NCBI RefSeq assembly: GCF_016734905.1
Contig: NZ_JAERPO010000001.1
Location: 434,001 to 498,000, forward strand
DNA length: 64,000 bases
Reading direction: 5' to 3'
Source: Sphingopyxis jiangsuensis
Lineage (GTDB): Bacteria; Pseudomonadota; Alphaproteobacteria; Sphingomonadales; Sphingomonadaceae
Of the stretch, positions 16,876-25,395 are shown one piece after another; within the stretch, counting starts at the first letter, position 1; each line of letters opens with the position of its first letter. The translations under genes were made by a program, and so were the position numbers. The notes under the pieces were generated by a model, which was not told where the DNA came from, did not search any database, and was given only the letters and a program-made list of their open reading frames with translations.

Positions 16876-17817
16876 TTACGGCAACCGGCGGGCACGGGTT
16901 ACAGCAGCGTCGAGCAGGATCGCCGCCGCGATTGACGCCGTCATTACTGTTACTGCGGCCCAGGCATGGGGATGGAATGCGGGAAGCCCTTGAAGGATAA
17001 GGCCATCATTGCTGCCAGGAACGAGCGCGGCGCCCATTCCCATCAGCGCACCGCCAACGAGTGCACGGATGACGAGCGCGGCGCGCGGTGGCTGCGCACG
17101 AAGCTTGCCGGCAATTGCGCCGCCCGCGATCGCGCCTGCAAGCAGCGCGACGATCATCGCCCCGCGCACGCTCAGCATCGCATCCATCGAACGCGCGAGC
17201 GCGGCAAGCGCGTCGGTATAAGCCCAATAACCGACGCTGAGCAGCGCCGTGACGAAGCTGAGGGCGATAAGCAGGGTTGCACGGTGGGGATGCCACAGAT
17301 GTCTGCCGAGATGCGGCGCACGTACCGCTTCGACTAGCCGCCAAAGCGCAAAGGGTATGAAAAGGATGGCGACCACGAGCGAAACACTCGTGTCGGTCGC
17401 AGATACTTGGGCAGCATCGCGCATCGGCGCGGCGAACGGGACGAGGCAACCGATGAAGAAGCCGACCGGAGTCGCGAGATAGGCCCACTCGCCCGACCCG
17501 ATGCGCGCCACCGCTCCGAACACGCACGCGCGGTTGATCCATGCGCCGATGCCGAGCAGCACGCCGCCAGCTACCGTCGCGCCTGTGACCGTATAGGCCG
17601 CCGACGGCATGGCCAGCCAACCGAGCGCCGCGGCAATTGCGGTCATTCCGCCAACCCACAATGCAGCCTCGGCGAGCGCCGCCGCGCGCGTGGCGCGACG
17701 CGTAGTGACGATCTCGTCGACCGCGGCGACCATACAGGTCGCGCCGCGCTGAATGGCGAGCCCCATCAGCGCGGCGGAAACGAGGCCGACTGCAAAAATG
17801 CCGGTCGAAGGGATCAT
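16876..17817 (-). CDS. YeeE/YedE-family (DUF395) sulfur-compound transporter
   Basis: This 313-aa inner-membrane protein has about nine hydrophobic helices and belongs to the YeeE/YedE family. The best-known member imports thiosulfate through a path lined by cysteines. Two of the family cysteines are visible: Cys28 in QRGATCMVAA and Cys98 in NRACVFGAV. A further Cys is at 124. The third family cysteine, expected in a Gly-Gly-Cys-Asn context in the C-terminal half, is replaced by Ser (VPGSNDG). Substrate handling may therefore differ from thiosulfate uptake. The start overlaps the stop of the DUF302 gene by four bases, so the two are translationally coupled. Confidence 0.85.
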   Translation of the reverse strand: MIPSTGIFAVGLVSAALMGLAIQRGATCMVAAVDEIVTTRRATRAAALAEAALWVGGMTAIAAALGWLAMPSAAYTVTGATVAGGVLLGIGAWINRACVFGAVARIGSGEWAYLATPVGFFIGCLVPFAAPMRDAAQVSATDTSVSLVVAILFIPFALWRLVEAVRAPHLGRHLWHPHRATLLIALSFVTALLSVGYWAYTDALAALARSMDAMLSVRGAMIVALLAGAIAGGAIAGKLRAQPPRAALVIRALVGGALMGMGAALVPGSNDGLILQGLPAFHPHAWAAVTVMTASIAAAILLDAAVTRARRLP

Positions 17818-18305
17818 CGCGTCGCAGCGGTGGCAATCGACGCGGCAACCTCGCTCGCCATGGCGAACTGCGCCGCACGGTCGGTGATGTCATAGCGCCG
17901 CGCAATCGCGCCGAAATCGGTCCAGGCGACCTTGACGTTGCCCGCCGCATCTTCGGTGACGAGCATCCGCACCGGCCAATCAAGGCCCGAAAGCGGGTTC
18001 GATTGCAGGAACTGCACGCCAAGCGGCGGATTGCCGAAGATCACGAGCGTCGAGCGACGCAGCGGCAGATCGGCGCCGCGCGCGAGTGCGGCCTGGTCGA
18101 TGGTCGCAAAATGGCGGATGCCCTTGTCGGCAACATCGGCGGCCAACTTTGCGACCGTATCGTCAAAGCCGTTCGCGCTCGAAAGCGTGAGCACATCGGT
18201 GGCCGTCGCGGCGCGGACCGGCACATCTTCGGCCTGCGCGCTCGAAACGATTGATAGGACAAGGGCGGCGGCCAACGCCGACGCGATACGCTTGGTGCGA
18301 TTCAT
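17814..18305 (-). CDS. Exported DUF302 protein
   Basis: This 163-aa protein has a signal peptide (residues 1-25, ending SSAQA) and a DUF302 domain: FDDTVAKLAADVADKGIRHFATIDQ near the front and LVIFGNPPLGVQFLQ in the middle. DUF302 proteins are small alpha/beta barrels of unknown chemistry that often lie beside thiol or metal-stress genes. AGGAG precedes the ATG at 18305. Coupling to a YeeE/YedE transporter points to a shared role with sulfur compounds at the periplasmic face, which is inference from context. Confidence 0.85.
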   Translation of the reverse strand: MNRTKRIASALAAALVLSIVSSAQAEDVPVRAATATDVLTLSSANGFDDTVAKLAADVADKGIRHFATIDQAALARGADLPLRRSTLVIFGNPPLGVQFLQSNPLSGLDWPVRMLVTEDAAGNVKVAWTDFGAIARRYDITDRAAQFAMASEVAASIATAATR

Positions 18306-18564
18306 TGGGGAACTCCTGCGAAGATTGTCGCAGGCCAATATCGCTCACCCTTGCCGCGCACGGAAATCAAGCGTCGCTATGGATTTGATGCCCGCAGCGC
18401 ATTATCGGGCGCGGCCGGCATGCCGGGGGCGGTTACGAGCCGCTCCGATGCAGCGGCAAATGCCACCTTTTCGGCCGGTCCTGCGCCCCGCCCGGGCCCA
18501 GTGCTGGAATGACGGGATCGTCAGGACCTCCTGCCGCCCCGCCGCTTCCGTTTCTGTTCTTCAA

Positions 18565-18801
18565 TCAGGGGCTGACCGGTTCGTCGTCGTCATTGTCGGT
18601 TGCAACGATGATCGCGGCGACGCCGATAAGCACCGCCGCGACGCCGATCAGCCAGCTGTTGTTTCCGTCGAGTTCATTCGCTCCGCTCGGCGCGGTCACA
18701 GCGCGCGCGCCGTCGACTGTCGGAAGGGCCGACGCAACCGTCGGCGCGGCCGCCAACGTTCCGACGGCGAGGCCGATCGAGATTTTTCGGAACAAGCCCA
18801 T
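18565..18801 (-). CDS. Small exported or membrane protein with acidic tail
   Basis: This is a 78-aa protein. It starts MGLFRKISIGLAVGTLAA, which could be a signal peptide ending near SALP or a first membrane helix. A second hydrophobic helix SWLIGVAAVLIGVAAIIVA follows, and the protein ends in an acidic tail TDNDDDEPVSP. A GGAG six bases upstream of the ATG at 18801 decides the start. The open frame continues upstream without protein character. Short proteins with a single helix and a DDDE-PVSP end are common in sphingomonads, and none has a known function. It stands alone between DUF302 (259 bp away, nothing else seen) and the flavin oxidoreductase. Confidence 0.65.
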   Translation of the reverse strand: MGLFRKISIGLAVGTLAAAPTVASALPTVDGARAVTAPSGANELDGNNSWLIGVAAVLIGVAAIIVATDNDDDEPVSP

Positions 18802-18934
18802 ATAACACTCCATCTGTTCGATAATTCCCTGTCGGGAACAGCAACACATGAAGCGGCCGGTTCGATGCGTCGATTACCGAACGGCCCCATCGGCTCGTCG
18901 AATTTTCGCCACGGCCGAGAGATTTCAGGCCGGT

Positions 18935-19915
18935 TCAGGCGCGCATCGTCGCAAGCCGGCCATCGACGATCTCTGCGGCCTCGTCGATGATGCGATCGAT
19001 GAGCTGTTGGCAGGTCGGAATGTCGTGGATCAGCCCCTGGACCATCCCCGCCCAGAATACGCCTTTCGACAGATCGCCCGTCTGGAGCAGTTCGCGCCCC
19101 GCGGCGCCCGCGACGAGGGGCAGCACATCTTCGAACTTCGCATCGGGTTGCGCGAGGCGACGCACTACTTCTTCGCTGACCGCGCTCTTGCCGACGCGGG
19201 CGGTGTTCTTGAAGTTGCGGAAGATCAGAAAACTGCCGCGCTCGTCATTGTCGATATAGGCTTGCTTCACATTGTCGTGGATTGGCGCCTCCACCGTCGC
19301 GCAGAATCGCGTACCCATGTTGATACCGTCGGCGCCAAGGCTCAGCGCGGCCACGAGTCCGCGCCCGTCGCCGAAGCCGCCGCTCGCAAGAAGGGGAATT
19401 TTCACCTTGTCGGCGGCCGCGGGGATCAGGATCAGCCCCGGAATGTCGTCCTCGCCCGGATGGCCCGCACATTCGAAGCCATCGATCGAAATGATGTCGC
19501 ACCCCGCGCGCTCGGCCGACAGCGCGTGGCGGACGGCGGTGCACTTGTGGAGGATGGTGACGCCATGCGGCTTCAGCATGTCCCAGATCTCGCGTACTGC
19601 CTGCGTCCCGGCGGTTTCGACGATCTTGACTCCGCCGTCGATGATCGCCTGCGCATAGGCGCTATAATCGGGCGCGTTGATCGTCGGGAACACGGTCATG
19701 TTCACCCCGAACGGCTTGTCAGTCATCGCGCGGCATCGCTCGATCTCTTCGCGTAGCGCCTGCGGCGACGGCTGCGTCAGCGCAGTCAATATGCCGAGCC
19801 CTCCCGCATTCGACACCGCGCTCGCCAGCTCGGCATAGCCAACGCTCTGCATCCCGCCCTGAACGATGGGATGTTCGATTTCGAGCATCTCGGTGATGCG
19901 GGTCTTGAAAGCCAT
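18935..19915 (-). CDS. NAD(P)H-dependent flavin oxidoreductase / nitronate monooxygenase family
   Basis: This is a 326-aa FMN-binding TIM-barrel protein. The opening IEHPIVQGGMQSVGYAELA, the GGLGILTA loop (about residues 38-45), the FECAGHPGEDD segment and ASGGFGDGRGLVAAL phosphate-binding region are those of the 2-nitropropane dioxygenase / nitronate monooxygenase superfamily. Many members close to acyl-CoA degradation genes act as enoyl or dienone reductases rather than on nitronates. Here it is divergent from an HSD10-like dehydrogenase and thiolase across a gap with a perfect palindrome, so a catabolic role is more likely than nitronate oxidation. Confidence 0.85.
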   Translation of the reverse strand: MAFKTRITEMLEIEHPIVQGGMQSVGYAELASAVSNAGGLGILTALTQPSPQALREEIERCRAMTDKPFGVNMTVFPTINAPDYSAYAQAIIDGGVKIVETAGTQAVREIWDMLKPHGVTILHKCTAVRHALSAERAGCDIISIDGFECAGHPGEDDIPGLILIPAAADKVKIPLLASGGFGDGRGLVAALSLGADGINMGTRFCATVEAPIHDNVKQAYIDNDERGSFLIFRNFKNTARVGKSAVSEEVVRRLAQPDAKFEDVLPLVAGAAGRELLQTGDLSKGVFWAGMVQGLIHDIPTCQQLIDRIIDEAAEIVDGRLATMRA

Positions 19916-19975
19916 TCCGGTCCCTCCCTCTGGCCGCGAGCATGACGCTACGGTATTGCGGCGCTCGGATTAGAC

Positions 19976-19991
19976 TTGACGTTTACGTCAA
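19976..19991. promoter_or_regulatory. Perfect palindromic operator TTGACGT-TT-ACGTCAA
   Basis: Seven-base arms around a two-base centre lie between the divergent flavin-oxidoreductase gene (start 19915) and the SDR-thiolase genes (start 20042). TTGACG within it could also serve as a -35 element for the rightward genes, which would make it a repressor site. The form resembles sites reported for MerR-type LiuR regulators of branched-chain and fatty-acid degradation, by memory of the consensus. The regulator gene is not in the window. Confidence 0.6.
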
Positions 19992-20041
19992 CGTCCGGTT
20001 GATTGGCAAGACCGGAAAGCGGTGGAGGGGAACAAGCAGCG

Positions 20042-20824
20042 ATGAAGATCGATTCGACGACGGCCGCAATCGTCACGGGCGGAGCTTCGGGCCTTGGACG
20101 CGCGACGGCCGAAGCACTTGCGGCGGCGGGCGCGAAGGTCGCGATATTCGATATCAATGACAATCTCGGCAAAGAGGTCGCAGTGTCGGTCGGCGGATTG
20201 TTCGTCCATGTCGACATCACCAATGAGCAGTCCACGCTCGACGGATTTGCCGCCGCCCGCGCCGCGCACGGTCAGGAGCGCGTCTGCGTCCACTGCGCGA
20301 TGACCTCGCGCCGCGGCAAGACGCTGGCGTTCGACAAGGATACGGGCGAATATCGCCGCACGCCGACCGAAGATTATGAATATGGCGTCGCGGGTATATT
20401 GACCGCGAGCTATCGCATCGGCTCGATCGCCGCCGAAGGCATGGCGACGCTTCCCGAGATGGAGGATGGCGAACGCGGTGCGATTATCTTCACCGCCTCG
20501 GTCGCCGCGCAAGACGCACAGATCGGGCAAGTCATCTATGGCTCGGCAAAGGCCGGAGTGAATGGTCTCGTGCTTCCGATGGCGCGCGACCTGATGGATC
20601 TTGGCATTCGCGTCAATTCGATCATGCCCGGCGTGTTTGGGACGCCACTGCTCGGAAACATGAACCCGAAGGTCAAGGAAAGCCTGGAGGCTTCGGTCCC
20701 CTTCCCCAAAAGGCTGGGCAAGGCCGAGGAATATGCGAGCCTCGCGATGGAGATGGTTCGCAACACCTATTTCAACGGCCAAGCGGTGCGCCTCGACGGC
20801 GCGATCCGCATGGCACCGCGCTGA
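20042..20824 (+). CDS. SDR, 3-hydroxyacyl-CoA dehydrogenase type 2 (HSD10-like)
   Basis: This 260-aa NAD-dependent SDR is related to type-2 3-hydroxyacyl-CoA dehydrogenase/HSD10. Those enzymes oxidise 3-hydroxyacyl-CoA in branched-chain and steroid side-chain degradation. TGGASGLGRATAEAL begins near residue 11. The catalytic Tyr-x-x-x-Lys is in YGSAKAG. IIFTASVAA, PFPKRLGKAEEYA and the end VRLDGAIRMAP are HSD10 hallmarks. The usual Asn-Cys-Ala-Gly segment reads VHCAMTS here, an unusual change. The ATG at 20042 has GGAGGGG in front. The thiolase follows after 26 bp on the same strand, so the two consecutive beta-oxidation steps are co-transcribed. Confidence 0.85.
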   Translation: MKIDSTTAAIVTGGASGLGRATAEALAAAGAKVAIFDINDNLGKEVAVSVGGLFVHVDITNEQSTLDGFAAARAAHGQERVCVHCAMTSRRGKTLAFDKDTGEYRRTPTEDYEYGVAGILTASYRIGSIAAEGMATLPEMEDGERGAIIFTASVAAQDAQIGQVIYGSAKAGVNGLVLPMARDLMDLGIRVNSIMPGVFGTPLLGNMNPKVKESLEASVPFPKRLGKAEEYASLAMEMVRNTYFNGQAVRLDGAIRMAPR

Positions 20825-20850
20825 TACGCTCCCCACGAAAGGAACAGATA

Positions 20851-22101
20851 ATGTCCGAAGCCTATATCATCGACGCCGTCCGCACTCCGCGCGGGATCGG
20901 CAAGCCCGGCAAGGGCGCACTGTCGCACCTCCACCCGCAACATCTTGCGGCAACAGTGCTCGCCGCCATTCGCGACCGCAACAATCTGGACACTGCAACG
21001 GTCGACGACATCGTGTGGTCGACCTCGTCACAGGTAGGCAAGCAGGGCGGCGACCTCGGCCGCATGGCGGCGCTGTCGGCCGGCTATGACACAAAGGCGA
21101 GCGGCACAACGCTTGACCGCTTTTGCGGTGGGGGGATCAGTTCGGTCAATTTCGCTGCGGCCAGCGTGATGAGCGGCATGGAAGATTGCGTCATCGCCGG
21201 CGGGACAGAGATGATGAGCTTCACCACCGCGCACGCCGCCGAACAGGCGAACGCGGGCATTCCGCCGCGGCTGATGGGCTCGGGCCACGAGGCACTCGAC
21301 GAGCTTCATCCCCAATCGCATCAGGGCGTCTGCGGCGATGCGATCGCGACCATCGAAGGGATCAGCCGCGAGGATCTCGATGCATTGGCGTTGGTCAGCC
21401 AGCAGCGCGCCGACCGGGCGATCAAGGAAGGGCGCTTTGCGAAATCTGTCGTTCCCGTCCGCAATCCGGACGGCAGCGTCGCGCTCGACCGCGAGGAGTT
21501 CCCTCGCCCCGAAACCACCGCCGAAGGCCTCGCCGCACTTAAACCCAGCTTCGCGGCGATGGCCGATTTCGATCTTGGGGGCGGCGTGACGTTCCGCAAA
21601 CAGATCAATCGCCGTTATCCCGATCTCGAGATCCGGCATTTCCATCATGCCGGCAACTCGTCCGGGGTCGTCGACGGTGCAGCCGCGCTGCTGATCACGT
21701 CAAAGGATTATGCCGACAAGCACGGCCTCAAACCCCGCGCGCGCGTGGTCGCCTATGCCAATGTCGGCGACGACCCGACGTTGATGCTCAATGCGCCGGT
21801 CCCTGCGGCGAAGAAAGTCCTCGAAAAGGCCGGGCTGACAAAGGACGACATCGACGTCTGGGAGATCAACGAAGCCTTTGCCGTCGTTGCAGAGAAATTC
21901 ATCCGCGACCTCGATCTCGATCGCACCAAGGTGAACGTCAATGGCGGCGCGATGGCGCTCGGCCATCCGATCGGCGCGACGGGGTCGATCCTCATCGGCA
22001 CCGCGCTCGACGAGCTCGAACGCTCGGGCGGGCGCTATGGACTGGTCACAATGTGCGCGGCGGGCGGGATGGCGCCTGCCATTGTCATCGAACGGCTCTG
22101 A
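20851..22101 (+). CDS. Acetyl-CoA C-acyltransferase (thiolase)
   Basis: This 416-aa thiolase cleaves 3-ketoacyl-CoA with CoA. The acylated cysteine is Cys92 in the segment RFCGGGISS. GHPIGATG lies near residue 371 and the second catalytic cysteine is Cys402 in CAAGG. The full length matches the FadA/acetyl-CoA acetyltransferase family. It is co-transcribed with the HSD10-like SDR. An AAAGGA site precedes the ATG. Its TGA is directly followed by the TCA stop complement of the convergent PhoX gene, so the two genes end with zero spacing at a TGATCA palindrome. Chain-length preference is not evident. Confidence 0.92.
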   Translation: MSEAYIIDAVRTPRGIGKPGKGALSHLHPQHLAATVLAAIRDRNNLDTATVDDIVWSTSSQVGKQGGDLGRMAALSAGYDTKASGTTLDRFCGGGISSVNFAAASVMSGMEDCVIAGGTEMMSFTTAHAAEQANAGIPPRLMGSGHEALDELHPQSHQGVCGDAIATIEGISREDLDALALVSQQRADRAIKEGRFAKSVVPVRNPDGSVALDREEFPRPETTAEGLAALKPSFAAMADFDLGGGVTFRKQINRRYPDLEIRHFHHAGNSSGVVDGAAALLITSKDYADKHGLKPRARVVAYANVGDDPTLMLNAPVPAAKKVLEKAGLTKDDIDVWEINEAFAVVAEKFIRDLDLDRTKVNVNGGAMALGHPIGATGSILIGTALDELERSGGRYGLVTMCAAGGMAPAIVIERL

Positions 22102-23439
22102 TCAGAAGGGGCCGGTGATCGCGACGGTCTTGGTCGGACTATAGAGGTTGAGGAACAGCGTCTTACCGTCGGGGGAGAAACAGGCCCCCGCCGGTTCGGT
22201 CTGGGTTCTGACGCGTGCGAAGGCATAGACCTCGCCAAAAGGAGTGACGCCGCGCAGATGATTGTCGACGGTATCGCCATATTGGTCTTCGCAGACGATA
22301 AGATGGCCGTTCGGCGCGACGGTCAGATTGTCGCCGAAGCTATATTGTGTGGGGTCGGTCGATTCGAGGAACAGCTGCAACCGTCCCGGCGCCGACTTCT
22401 CGCGCGATTTCCCCTCGTGCCGCGAGGGGCGGTAGCGCATGATCTGGCCCTGCTTGGCGCGTCCGCCCGACGTGCAGGTGAAATAAAGTTCGTCCTGTCC
22501 CCAATGGATGCCCTCGCCGCGCGCAAAAATCGCGGCCCCTTCTTTCGCGCCGCGCAGGCGCAGGTCGTCGTTCGGGCTTTCGGGATCGTCGAGGTCGATC
22601 CAGCGGGCGAATTGCCAGCTTCCTGGCGCCATCTTCTGCCCGGCCCAGTTGCGCGTGTCGCGCAGCCATTGGTCGGTAAAAGCAAGCGCCTGCAGTCGCC
22701 CGCCGCGATGAAGCGATCCGGGATCGTCCGGCAGGAAGCGGTAGAAGAGGCTGTCGTCGCGATCCTCGGTCATATAGGTGATGCCGGTGCGCGGATCGAC
22801 CGCCGCGGCCTCGCGCATGAAGCGTCCCATCGCCTTGAGCGGCTCTGCCTTTACCAATGTGCTGCCGTCGGCGGGAACGTCGAATATCCAGCCGTGCGGC
22901 TTTCCGACACCATCGGCGGGAGCGGCCACATTCTCCTCGCAGCTGAGCCAGCTGTTCCAGGGCGTCACGCCGCCCGAACAATTGCGGATCGTCCCCACGA
23001 GGCTCAGATACTGCCGCTCGACCGCAAACGTTTCGGGGTCGAGGACGAGCGTCGTTGTTCCTCCGGGAAGCGCGCTGCCGCCTGCCCGATCGAACGCCTC
23101 GTCGGGCAGGTGCCCGTTGCGCGCAAACGGACCATCGGCAACATGCTTGGGCTGCAATTCGTGATTGCGGACCAGCGCGATCCGGCCGTTGTCGAGTTTG
23201 AAGCACCCCATCCCGTCGGCGCGATCGGGAACGACATTGCCGTCGCTCATCGCATCGCCAAACGACGACAATATCCGATAGGAAAAGCCCGGAGGCAGGT
23301 CGAGCAGACCTGCCGGATCGGGTTGGAGCGGGCCGTAGCCCGGATCGGTCGCCATCATCCCCGCACGCGCCGCGCCGCTTTGCAACGCAAGGCCGGTAAA
23401 GGCGAGTGCAGCCCCGGCGAATTGGCGACGGTCGAGCAT
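22102..23439 (-). CDS. Tat-exported PhoX/DUF839 family protein
   Basis: This 445-aa protein is exported folded through the Tat pathway. The twin-arginine motif is DRRQFAG at residues 3-9, followed by a hydrophobic stretch ending SGAARA. The body is the DUF839 / PhoX beta-propeller, with segments such as LVRNHELQPK, NCSGGVTPWNSWLSCEE and CEDQYG typical of the family. PhoX enzymes are Ca/Fe-dependent alkaline phosphatases, but many DUF839 proteins of this size are untested. GGAG lies 8 bases before the ATG. It is monocistronic between two convergent or divergent catabolic units. I see no Pho-box-like sequence upstream. Confidence 0.85.
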   Translation of the reverse strand: MLDRRQFAGAALAFTGLALQSGAARAGMMATDPGYGPLQPDPAGLLDLPPGFSYRILSSFGDAMSDGNVVPDRADGMGCFKLDNGRIALVRNHELQPKHVADGPFARNGHLPDEAFDRAGGSALPGGTTTLVLDPETFAVERQYLSLVGTIRNCSGGVTPWNSWLSCEENVAAPADGVGKPHGWIFDVPADGSTLVKAEPLKAMGRFMREAAAVDPRTGITYMTEDRDDSLFYRFLPDDPGSLHRGGRLQALAFTDQWLRDTRNWAGQKMAPGSWQFARWIDLDDPESPNDDLRLRGAKEGAAIFARGEGIHWGQDELYFTCTSGGRAKQGQIMRYRPSRHEGKSREKSAPGRLQLFLESTDPTQYSFGDNLTVAPNGHLIVCEDQYGDTVDNHLRGVTPFGEVYAFARVRTQTEPAGACFSPDGKTLFLNLYSPTKTVAITGPF

Positions 23440-23540
23440 GGGCTTATCTCCAGAAGCGAATCTACGCTGGCCGCTTAGGAAGCGAATATGACAGTGCGGC
23501 TGCACCGTGAAAACAATAGTGACACGAACGGGAGACAAAA

Positions 23541-24671
23541 ATGACAGGCCCTTTGAACGGAATCAGGATCATCGAATTCGCAGGCATCGGGCCGGGTCCC
23601 TATTGTGCGATGATGCTCGCCGATCATGGTGCCGAGGTCATTCGAATCGACCGCCCCGGCGCCGCGCTCGACCCCCGCGACCCGCTCTCGCGTAACCGTT
23701 CGTCGGTGGTGCTCGATATGAAAGCGCCCGACGCCGTAGGGGTTGCGCGCGACCTGTGCAAAAGCGCTGACGGCATCATCGAAGGCTATCGTCCCGGTGT
23801 CATGGAACGCCTGGGCCTCGGTCCGGACGTGTTGCTCGCCGATAACCCGCGGCTCGTTTACGGCCGGATGACGGGCTGGGGGCAGTTCGGTCCTTATGCA
23901 CAGGCGGCAGGACACGACATCAATTATATTTCGCTTTCGGGTGTGCTCCACGGGATCGGACGCGCAGGCGAAAAGCCGGTTCCGCCGGTCAACTATGTCG
24001 GCGATTTCGGCGGCGGCGGAATGATGCTCGCCTTTGGCATGGTGTCGGCGCTGCTCCACGCTGCCAAAACGGGCGAGGGCCAGGTGATCGACTGCGCGAT
24101 GACCGACGGCTCAGCCCTGCTTGCGGGTATGACCTGGGGGTTCAAGGCGATGGGGCGCCTGAAGGACGAAGCCGGGGTCAACATGCTCGACGGCGGTGCG
24201 CATTTCTACGACACCTATCGCTGCAGCGACGGGAAGTTCATCTCGATCGGATCGATCGAACCGCAATTCTATGCGCTGTTGCGCGAAAAGACCGGCCTGA
24301 GCGCCGATCCCGCATTCGATGCCCAGCTCGATCCCTCGCAATGGGGACCGCTCAAGGAAAAGCTCACCGCGCTTTTCGCAACCAGAACGCGCGACGAATG
24401 GTGCAAATTGATGGAGACGACCGACGTCTGCTTTGCGCCGGTGCTGTCGCTCGAAGAGGCGCCGCAACATCCCCATAATGTCGCGCGCCAGAGCTTCGTG
24501 ACGGTTGGCGGCGCCACGCAACCCGCACCCGCTCCGCGCTATTCGGCGACCACGAACGACACGCCACGGCAGGCTCCGACGGTCGGAGCAGACACCGACG
24601 AAGTACTCGCGTCGCTCGGCTATGACCCGACACGAATCGCGGCGCTGCGTGAAAGCGGCGCGGCACGCTGA
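23541..24671 (+). CDS. CaiB/BaiF CoA-transferase family, alpha-methylacyl-CoA racemase
   Basis: This 376-aa protein aligns with bacterial alpha-methylacyl-CoA racemase. His125 (AAGHDINYI), Asp155 (YVGDFGGGG) and Glu240 (GSIEPQFY) match, by position and context, the catalytic His126, Asp156 and Glu241 of the mycobacterial enzyme. It epimerises 2-methyl-branched acyl-CoAs so that beta-oxidation can proceed, a step needed for isoprenoid and sterol/bile-acid side chains. It lies next to an acyl-CoA dehydrogenase pair and close to enoyl-CoA hydratase, thiolase and HSD10-like genes, which fits that use. It stops five bases before the convergent dehydrogenase gene. Confidence 0.9.
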   Translation: MTGPLNGIRIIEFAGIGPGPYCAMMLADHGAEVIRIDRPGAALDPRDPLSRNRSSVVLDMKAPDAVGVARDLCKSADGIIEGYRPGVMERLGLGPDVLLADNPRLVYGRMTGWGQFGPYAQAAGHDINYISLSGVLHGIGRAGEKPVPPVNYVGDFGGGGMMLAFGMVSALLHAAKTGEGQVIDCAMTDGSALLAGMTWGFKAMGRLKDEAGVNMLDGGAHFYDTYRCSDGKFISIGSIEPQFYALLREKTGLSADPAFDAQLDPSQWGPLKEKLTALFATRTRDEWCKLMETTDVCFAPVLSLEEAPQHPHNVARQSFVTVGGATQPAPAPRYSATTNDTPRQAPTVGADTDEVLASLGYDPTRIAALRESGAAR

Positions 24672-24675
24672 ACCT

Positions 24676-25395
24676 CTATCCCGCGCGCGCGGTCATGCTC
24701 TCCCAGAGCCCGCGCGCGCCCATGTCGGCGACCCGCCTGCCGAGCAGCCCCGCCCAATAGGCATCATTCCCATGTGCGCTGCGCCAGCGCATCAACGGGA
24801 TCGTTACGCGATGAAGCTCATATTCGCGCGTGAAGCCGATCGCGCCATGCACCTGGTGCGCGACAGCGGTCACGACGCCGGCGGCGCGATTTGCCCGCAG
24901 CTTTGCGGCCGCGATTTCGAAGCCCGAAGCGGCGGCACCGAATGCCGTCGCGTCGAGCCGCGCGGCCATGGCGGCTGCCGCGGCATCGACCGCCGCGACC
25001 TCGCACGCCATCGCCGCAAGCGATTGCTGAACCGCCTGGAACTTGCCCAGCGGCCTGCCGAACTGCTGGCGCGTGTTCACATGCTCGATCGACAGCGTTA
25101 GCGCTTGACCCATCGCCCCTGCCATCAACCCAACAGTGGCCGCGGCGCGATGCGCTTCGGATGCCTCCGGCAATCCCGACAGCATGAGTTCTTCAACACC
25201 CAAATCGGGCACAAGCGTTCCGGCGAGGCGCAGCACGGCGTTAAGGTCGCCCCAATCGCCCCCCAGCCCATCCTCGTTTTCGGGCACGAGAAGCAAGCCG
25301 AAACCGGCGGCTTCCACGGGCGCCAGCCCTTCGCACGCCGCCTCGGCAAACACAGCGCGCGCCGTGTCGCACAACATGTCGCGAACCGCGCTCAT
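24676..25395 (-). CDS. Short acyl-CoA dehydrogenase-like subunit
   Basis: This 239-aa protein has only part of an acyl-CoA dehydrogenase. A much reduced front is followed by the C-terminal helical domain: SIEHVNTRQQFGRPLGKFQAVQ, then HQVHGAIGFTREYELHR. The beta-barrel middle domain is missing. The segment near the end where many family members carry the catalytic Glu reads AHGNDAYW, without Glu. The ATG overlaps the stop of the full-size dehydrogenase by four bases. An unequal, coupled pair like this recalls the heteromeric dehydrogenases of steroid and bile-acid side-chain degradation in actinobacteria (ChsE1/ChsE2 type). In those, a short or inactive subunit completes the active site of its partner. 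Confidence 0.85.
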   Translation of the reverse strand: MSAVRDMLCDTARAVFAEAACEGLAPVEAAGFGLLLVPENEDGLGGDWGDLNAVLRLAGTLVPDLGVEELMLSGLPEASEAHRAAATVGLMAGAMGQALTLSIEHVNTRQQFGRPLGKFQAVQQSLAAMACEVAAVDAAAAAMAARLDATAFGAAASGFEIAAAKLRANRAAGVVTAVAHQVHGAIGFTREYELHRVTIPLMRWRSAHGNDAYWAGLLGRRVADMGARGLWESMTARAG

